DNA of 64,000 nucleotides, taken from assembly GCA_025330725.1 (NCBI GenBank), contig JAIWND010000011.1, positions 248,001 through 312,000 of the forward strand. Direction: 5' to 3'. Shown piece after piece: positions 57,681 to 64,000 of the stretch; within the stretch, counting starts at the first letter, position 1; every line of letters begins with the position of its first letter. The DNA is from Chlamydoabsidia padenii (taxonomy: Eukaryota > Mucoromycota > Mucoromycetes > Mucorales > Cunninghamellaceae). Position numbers and translations under genes: made by a program. The notes beneath the pieces are model-generated. The model ran no database searches, was not told the origin of the DNA, and worked only from the letters and a program-made list of their open reading frames with translations.

Positions 57681-58821
57681 TTAGAAATAGTATGATGCAT
57701 CTTTTGCTTAGTGTAGTAAATAGCTGTTGATCTTAAATAAACGTAGGGGGTATCTCTCTTTGTTTAATAGGTTATGGTAGTAGAATAAATGTGTATTACA
57801 TTATGTGTTTTTTTTTTCTCATAATACGGCATGGCCTTTTACTTTACAGTGTTGGAGCTTGAAATATACTTTGTCTCCTTTTTGGGGGGGGGCTGAACCC
57901 TCCATTACCAACCCATATCATCTTGAGCTTGATTGACACAAGGTTCCTTGACTTTTTTGATAACGTTGGTTAGGAATGATGACTAGATAAACTATAGCCG
58001 CTTTAAACATTAGACAGGTGGGTAATGAACTTGACCAGGAATACACCAACGGCAAATGTGGAGTGCGCGGGATTTGAAATGAACTTTTGCCTCTTTTTTT
58101 TTTTTTTTTCTTGTCTGATGAAGAACTCCCACTTTCCCATCCACAACATCTTGCGCTTGAACCGACGGATGCAAAGGTCTGAGGTTTTTGCTTTTTAAGC
58201 AAAGTTGGTTAGGAATGACGACTAGGTGAATCACAGCCACTTTAATCATTAGCACAGGTAACGGAGTGAGTACGTAGTGTTCTTTTTGAGTCTGTAGACC
58301 GAGCGGGATTTGAAATCGACTTTTTTCTTAATCTGTAATACGGATCCTTGGATTTTGGATGGTGGCCCATCTCTTCCTCAGGAGAGAGGACGATGTAACG
58401 GATCGGGGTCTCTCTTTGTTTTTCTCTTTTTAACAACAAGAACATACAAAAGGTTGTTACCTTAACTGCAGATTTAGCCTGTTGGGAATGAAGTCCTTGA
58501 TCCTCAACCAATTTTTAAACTGGACAGATCTTAATGTTAATTGGCGAACAAAAAGTCCAACTCTCGCCAACATCTAGTTCATGGTCACCCTGACCATGAT
58601 CTATCCTTTGCTTGATGACCAAAGTTTAGTTTTTGGTTATTTTTTCATATACAATATCTATCTTATGGTTACCCCTACCCCTGAATTCACAATTAATATA
58701 AATATCACATCTTTTCAATTGAATTCATTTCTCAAGTTTCTCTTTTAATAAAAAACTATAATTGCAAATCAAAAAGGTCTTTATCACAAGCTACCTCTCT
58801 TATTATCAAATTACTTAACAA
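57681..58821. other. Repeat-rich intergenic region
   Basis: VPS5 poly-A region, then repeat copy D (57950-58320), then about 500 bp of unremarkable AT-rich DNA to the tRNA palindrome. No gene supported. Confidence 0.5.
57950..58320. mobile_element. MITE-like repeat, copy D, degenerate
   Basis: Two related units in the orientation opposite to copy A, each with GTTGGTTAGGAATGAYGACTAG and a CCACTTTAATCATTAGCA-type core, and each followed by GCGGGATTTGAAAT (58067-58080 and 58303-58316). No terminal inverted repeat is recognisable. Confidence 0.55.
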
Positions 58822-59069
58822 GTGTAACTATTGTCTTTTGTGATCTTCAAGATCTCCAAATTGGGATTCTTTCTCTCTCCTTCTTATTTGACAAGTACAT
58901 TCAAAAGATTGAATCTTATCCAAAAAAGATTCTAGTGCTCACTACTTTATTACATACAAAACATATACTTTGAACCCAAGACACTCTTAACATCTAACAG
59001 ATCTAGCCGTATCAAGCGGTAGCACCAATTTCCACCTCCGCTACGGACATTAAAACAGCAAAAGAAGAG

Positions 59070-59152
59070 TCCCTTCAACCTGATTCGAACAAGTGACCTA
59101 AGGATGACAATTTCATTACAGTCCTCCGCTCTACCAACTGAGCTATAAAGGG
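59070..59152 (-). tRNA. tRNA-Tyr (GTA) with intron, left arm copy
   Basis: Same 83-nt sequence as the copy at 49606-49688, including the 10-nt intron; conserved flanks include CTATATAAA upstream and about 40 bp of 3' flank. Transcribed away from the palindrome centre. Confidence 0.95.
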
Positions 59153-59296
59153 GTTCCACGAAACCGAATTTTTAAAGTGCTATATAAATTTTAACGTCGG
59201 ACATTCAAATTACAAACGGCCCGAGATTTATCCGATATTTTTCAAATCCCGACGTTAAAATTTATATAGCACTTTAAAAATTCGGTTTCGTGGAAC

Positions 59297-59379
59297 CCCT
59301 TTATAGCTCAGTTGGTAGAGCGGAGGACTGTAATGAAATTGTCATCCTTAGGTCACTTGTTCGAATCAGGTTGAAGGGA
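59297..59379 (+). tRNA. tRNA-Tyr (GTA) with intron, right arm copy
   Basis: Mirror of 59070-59152. Acceptor stem 59297-59303 pairs with 59372-59378, discriminator A at 59379. A TATATA-type box lies about 35 nt upstream. Divergent from the left copy across a 144-bp centre. Confidence 0.95.
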
Positions 59380-59908
59380 CTCTTCTTTTGCTGTTTTAAT
59401 GTCCGTAGCGGAGGTGGAAATTGGTGCTACCGCTTGATACGGCTAGATCTGTTAGATGTTAAGAGTGTCTTGGGTTCAAAGTATATGTTTTGTATGTAAT
59501 AAAGTAGTGAGCACTAGAATCTTTTTTGGATAAGATTCAATCTTTTGAATGTACTTGTCAAATAAGAAGGAGAGAGAAAGAATCCCAATTTGGAGATCTT
59601 GAAGATCACAAAAGACAATAGTTACATTTGTATGGTCACAGTAAGTAAGACAAATGACAATAGTAAAGCCAATAAAAGTAGATCACAAAAGACAAGGTAG
59701 AAAATAAAGGACTCAAAAGAATCCAGACAAGATAAATTTCATTGTTCCATGTCCCACTATCCAACAATGCAGAAGATACACATTCCCCATATATAGAAGT
59801 GATAAGATCAAAAGGTCAGTTCGATCATGATTTATTTATAAAAAGGGGTAGGGTAATAATGGTGTATACTGGGGTAGTGCAGATAAAAAAGCCAACTATG
59901 TGTGATCA

Positions 59909-61134
59909 CTAGTAAGGGGGGTATGCATTATAACCACCATATTGTTGTTGTTGTTGTTGTTGTTGTTGAGATAAGTATTGACCATTACCGATCTGTTGTT
60001 GTTGTTGATAGGACCCACCAATACGATTGTCACCCAATGTATTTTCATGTTCCACCCCATTGATCAAAACTCTTTTCCTTCCATTCCCATAATCCTCTGT
60101 AACCCGTGTTCCCTATCATAAAAAGGATGAGTTGATCTCTTGATACCCCATATCACTATTGACTTACATTTTGATCTTGAATAGTTGTCACTGTGATCCT
60201 TTCTTGTACGCCATTCACATGACGAATACTTGTTGATGTACTTTGGGAGACACCACCATTACCAAAAGAAGACGAGTAGGAAGACGTTGTATGCATTCCA
60301 CCACCTTGTGGAAAATGGCCCGCCATCATGCCGCCAAAAGGATCACCCATCATCGGACCGCCAAACATGGTTTGATGCCTAGAAAAGAAAGGATCATCAA
60401 ACGCGCTTGAAAACATCCCACCACCTGATCCACCTAGAAAAAAAAAAAAAAGAGTGAGTAGCCAGTTCATAAGAGGAGGGGCATTCATAGTTTACCAAAA
60501 GATGAGAATGGATGTGATGTACCAAAGAATTGAGCAAAGATATCCTCTGGAGAGTGGAACTAAAAAAAAAAAAAAAGTGTCTAGTTAGTTTAGTCTATTG
60601 GAGAAGGGGGTGAAGGTGATGATGACTTGCGTGGAAATGAGCAAAGGGATCATGAGCATAATGACCATAACCACCAGAGGGATACGATCCTGCGTTCGTT
60701 GTACCATCGCCTTCTGTGTCATATATTTGTCGTTTTTTGGCTATAGTTATTTTCAAAAGGGAAAAAAAAAACAGAGAGAGATGAGGTTCCTTTAATCTTT
60801 TTTTTCGAATGGGGGTAGTTAACTTACGATCGGATAGGATTTCATAAGCATGGCTATAAAAACAAAAACAAAAAAAAGTCAATATCCGCTTTATTTATGG
60901 TTTCCGTGTATCCAATACCTTATTTCTTTAAACTAGACAAGATGTATATTAAAGAGTGAGTATAGACCCTAAAGTAAAAGTCTGAGAGTCGGTTTTATTT
61001 ACCTTTTCAGCAGCATCTGGAGATGGGTTCTTGTCAGGGTGATATTTGAGCGCCAATTTACGATAAGATTTCTTGATATCATTGTCAGTAGCATCTTCAG
61101 TTAGTTCCAAAATGTCATAGTATGTCGCCGGCAT
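59909..61134 (-). CDS. DnaJ (Hsp40) class B co-chaperone, DNAJB6/B2-like
   Basis: J-protein that stimulates Hsp70 ATPase. Seven exons: 61003-61134, 60919-60932 (14 nt), 60828-60853, 60631-60740, 60496-60559, 60168-60433 and 59909-60112, 271 residues. J domain residues 1-68 with the HPD motif (LKYHPDKNP, residues about 31-33) and [13 protein letters not shown]. Then a His/Gly region ([11 protein letters not shown]), [13 protein letters not shown] typical of class B J-proteins, a Gly/Phe/Met-rich region, a Ser/Thr segment ([24 protein letters not shown]) as in DNAJB6, and a C-terminal Gln-rich tail with nine Gln. No zinc finger. The intron 60560-60630 is GC-AG (gcaagt). AATTCAAACCCCGTC lies 86 bp upstream. 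Confidence 0.92.
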
Positions 61135-61219
61135 GATTTAATATATGTGAGAGAAAGAGAAGAAAGAAAAGAGAATGGAAAAAATTGGAAATCCAAAGAA
61201 TCAAGTCAATGCCCCCAAT

Positions 61220-61234
61220 AATTCAAACCCCGTC
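61220..61234. promoter_or_regulatory. Composite motif variant upstream of DnaJ gene
   Basis: AATTCAAACCCCGTC, 86 bp upstream of ATG 61134. Confidence 0.45.
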
Positions 61235-61399
61235 CTACTAAAAAAGGGACCATCTTTTTTTTTTTTTTTTTAGAGCTAACTAAAGGTCAATAATATAAAT
61301 GTTGGATTTTATTACAGATGATTACAATTATAAATAAAGAATGATTAAACTAGTGGAGGAAGGGGTAAAATGATGTCTATGCTATGTATAAAGAGAGAG

Positions 61400-62256
61400 T
61401 TATGAAACTAACAATGGAGGATGTTCGTCGTAAGAAGGCAGTGGATCATCAGATGAATAAGTAGGTAAACGATGACAAGACGCATCACCAGGTTCGTAAG
61501 GCGGTAATTGTTGAGTATGAATGGGCAAGACACAAATATGAATAGGTATAGCGATTTGCAATTGTCCCGTATCACCCGAGCGAGTATCATGATAATGCCA
61601 TACCAATTTTAATTTATGACGCACCGTTACTTGATCATTATTCATATCACAATGCATGTCCTCCATCCTTGTGGGCAAAACGACCTCGACCTGTCGAGTC
61701 CATACCTGACCATCGAATCGGCGAATCTGTGTCGAAAACAAGTGTCGTCCATGGGCCCGTGCCCTTAACAAGATGTATTCCTTTAGATGGCAAGTGAAGG
61801 TATCCAATTGGAGGTGAGGACTTAGGGCGGTGGCGACCAATGTCAATGTGATCGTATCGCCATACCCATACATCTTGGTCGACAAGGTCACCATGGATTC
61901 CAGATCGTTCGTGCGTTTCATGGCGTACACAGGTGCATCGGGTATCAAGACGAGTTGGCGGTACAGGTGGATCGAGTGGCGACAGGTGGGGTTGGGTAAA
62001 AAGGCCGGTCGTTCCACTACTGCTTTGAGTTTGTAGTCTACCCGATAAAAGTTGGTCACTTGGGTCGTTTCTGGAAGGTGGCCAGGGAGGATGAATTCAA
62101 ACGGGTAGGCGTGAGATCCTTGTGTGAGGACATGGAGTTTGGATTGTCGTGCCAGGCATATGAAAAGTGTGTCGACTATCGCTTGTTCTTCTTCATGATA
62201 GAGTTGTTCTTGTCCATTCCCGATCGCTACACACAAAAAGAAATAGTAGTAAGGTT

Positions 62257-62287
<31 letters not shown>

Positions 62288-62501
62288 CCTTTTATATAGA
62301 GTAGTTACCTTCAGACCAAGTGAGTAATGACTTTCCAATAAAACGAACACTAATCGACTTGACTTTTAGGGGTTGAATCAGTGTGAATCGGAGGACACCT
62401 TGTAAGACACAACCAGAGGATTCATTAGCCGAGCCAAACATGATCATATCACTACTTCCTACATGAATGTCGAGTTTTACCGGTGAACGAAGACTGTCCA
62501 T
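61400..62501 (-). CDS. Alpha-arrestin (ART) family protein
   Basis: Arrestin-related trafficking adaptors link Nedd4/Rsp5-type ubiquitin ligases to plasma-membrane transporters. Exons 62309-62501 and 61400-62226 give 339 residues. The arrestin N-domain spans about 1-160 (GVLRFTLIQPLKVKSISVRFIGKS; YPFEFILPGHLPETT; YKLKAVVERPAF) and the C-domain about 175-300 (STKMYGYGDTITLTLVA; QIAIPIHICVLP). The tail has PPYEPGD and LPSYDEHPP, PY-type motifs that could bind WW domains. Short for fungal ARTs (often over 500). Codons are GC-richer than neighbours. A long T run lies in the intron. Confidence 0.9.
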
Positions 62502-62595
62502 TTTTTATTTTTAAAAAAGGACGGTGGGTATACAACAAAGGAGAGAGAGAGGGGCAAATAAAACTTTTTTTGGATCAGGAAACGTGAGATTTTTA

Positions 62596-62606
62596 TTTAA
62601 ATCGGC
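62596..62606. promoter_or_regulatory. Motif variant (TTTAAATCGGC class) upstream of alpha-arrestin
   Basis: TTTAAATCGGC, about 95 bp upstream of ATG 62501. Confidence 0.35.
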
Positions 62607-62670
62607 ATGTGAATATATTAACCAATCATTAAACCAACCCCACCTTTTTCATTAAATCTATATACTATAT

Positions 62671-64000
62671 CTAAACTACATTTATTTTGTTGTTCTTTTC
62701 TATATTGAGATGTCTATGTTGTTTCGTTTTTGGTGTCCTCTTGTTGTTTCCCTTTTTAAACTTGTATACCAGACTTGATTGTTTGAGCTCTTCATCGATC
62801 AGTCGTTCACAAGTTTGTTTGATTTCCAACGCATCGTCCTGTAAAGTCACAAAAGTATCCGGGAATCGTAAACTATTATAGACCATAGTTAGTATTGAAT
62901 GATATTGCATGATATGTTTTACCTGAGCCACAAGTAGAGCATGATCTTCTTGTGTGAGGTTTCCAAATAAGTGAGGGATTCAGGGGTACCCATTGGGGAC
63001 GAAGGAAGGTCGATCATATCAGTGATTTCTAAAGTATCATTATTGCTGTGTACACGAGCCATTGATTCCAGTGCATCCATAATATTTTCATTTCGTGTGC
63101 TGACAGGAGCAGTAACAAATTGATACCGGTCGCGGAGTGGTAATTTGATTTTTTCAATCACATTGGCAATCAACTGTCAGGAGGGGAGAAGGTTAATTAT
63201 CATTTCCCTCTACTTTTCTTTTCTTTCTTTTACCTTTTGGTCTGCAAAGTTGCATAAAAAGTAATCACCTTGTAATGAAGCCAGGTCTTCGAATTTTTGC
63301 TATAATAAAGGTGTTAGTATAGTCAATCTCTTACAATGTACTTACCAAGACCGAAGAGTATTTTTCATTAGGCATTTGAAGAGCAAACACTTCCACAATG
63401 TCCACAGTCGGTTGTAATCCAGCAAGCTATAATAACAATGTATTAGTAAAACACTATTTATCCAGCACGTTGTATTTATTTCTTACCTCTAACGGGACAA
63501 TAGGTGCCTCTAAGCATTCTTTTACATATTTCAAGTCGTTGTTAAATAATCTATGGCCACACTTGTTAGTCAACTCTATCTTGATCACCACCACCCCCCC
63601 TTTTTTTTTTCCCCCTTACGTTGTTACTTCACCAGAGGCATAAGTGGTACCGAATCGACCAGCCCGACCAGCGATTTGCTTCAGTTGAGGAATTTGCATG
63701 AATTTGTTGACCCGCCCATCGAATTTTTTGACAGTGGAGAATATAACACGTTTAATGTTCCTATAAAGAAGAAAAGTTGGTTCATGTCATCACCATTTGT
63801 GCAAAAAAATAAAATACTTACAAATTTAATCCCATACCAACAGCATCGGAAGCAACCAAAACATCAAGGGGAATAGCAGGATCATTGAATGATTTGGCTT
63901 GTAATGCACGAGTTTCTATTATATACCCCCCCCAAAAAAAAGAGCATCAATATTAGACAAGAGAGATTCAAATTCCTACTACTTACCAGGAGGCAAAGCA
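62671..64000 (-). CDS. SUV3: Mitochondrial ATP-dependent RNA helicase Suv3, C-terminal part
   Basis: Helicase subunit of the mitochondrial degradosome. Only the 3' exons lie in the window: 63987-64000 (partial), 63822-63915, 63620-63760, 63487-63550, 63346-63426, 63234-63299, 62923-63173 and 62671-62872. The RecA2 motifs are clear: [30 protein letters not shown] (motif V) and [10 protein letters not shown] (motif VI). Then the Suv3-specific C-terminal region [45 protein letters not shown] and [13 protein letters not shown] follows, ending in a basic Lys/Asn-rich tail. Motifs I-III and the presequence are beyond the right edge. Confidence 0.95.

Larger units (their letters stand above)
58822..59627. 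repeat. Near-perfect palindrome with two tRNA-Tyr genes
   Basis: Arms of about 380 bp (58822-59205 and 59244-59627) around a spacer of about 40 bp. Paired positions sum to 118449. By eye the arms are identical over the stretches compared, including tRNA, 3' flank and further downstream DNA. The spacer contains TTTTTCAAATCCCGACG at 59237-59253. Confidence 0.92.

Noticed and set aside
59290..59499. 69-codon frame in the tRNA palindrome
   Set aside because: It is a translation of tRNA and flanking DNA, repeated at each tRNA copy.

Overview
The window looks like nuclear DNA of an early-diverging filamentous fungus, most likely Mucoromycota (Mucorales type). Evidence: almost every gene is split by many short introns (about 45-90 nt, gtaagt...yag), intergenic DNA is AT-rich with long poly-A/T runs, and the gene set is fungal (VIP1, VPS1, a GPI-anchored Ser/Thr-rich wall protein, a Rhizopus-type RNase T2, a Pcl-like cyclin). 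Genus cannot be fixed by reading alone. Gene models were spliced by eye; reading-frame phase closes for nearly all of them.

Layout, left to right: partial PHD-finger protein (-); VIP1 inositol pyrophosphate synthase (+); HPP membrane protein (-); GPI-anchored repeat protein (-); 2.8 kb without a supportable gene; HAD-IIA phosphatase (+); Q-rich HDA2/3-like protein (+); SDR (+); degenerate repeat; small Trp/Gly protein (+); broken Pcl-like cyclin (-); NOP9 (-); RPS20 (+); GH15 glycosidase (+); unresolved membrane-protein gene (+); RNase T2 (+); RPS27 (-); GPAT/DHAPAT acyltransferase (-); Pro/Tyr-rich protein (+); VPS1 dynamin (+); a 5.7 kb inverted-repeat cluster of four secreted Cys-rich peptide genes; histidyl-tRNA synthetase with mitochondrial presequence (-); F-box/ZnF-UBP/DUSP protein (-); tRNA-Tyr (-) next to a 2.0 kb CACTA-type element; beta-tubulin (+); VPS5 SNX-BAR (+); repeats; two tRNA-Tyr genes in a near-perfect palindrome; DnaJ (-); alpha-arrestin (-); partial SUV3 helicase (-).

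The genes are mostly unrelated housekeeping neighbours, not an operon or metabolic cluster. The parts that stand out are: (1) the palindromic peptide-gene cluster, where signal peptide and flanks are conserved but the mature peptide varies; (2) a recurrent composite promoter motif, TTTCAAATCCCGC (reverse GCGGGATTTGAAA), found 60-140 bp upstream of many start codons and also inside a MITE-like repeat family; it resembles an E2F-like core joined to a CHR (TTTGAA) element; (3) three tRNA-Tyr copies, two in a palindrome and one beside a CACTA element with an intact TCA target duplication; (4) beta-tubulin carrying Tyr167 and Ala198, residues associated with benzimidazole resistance; (5) three GC-AG introns and several microexons.
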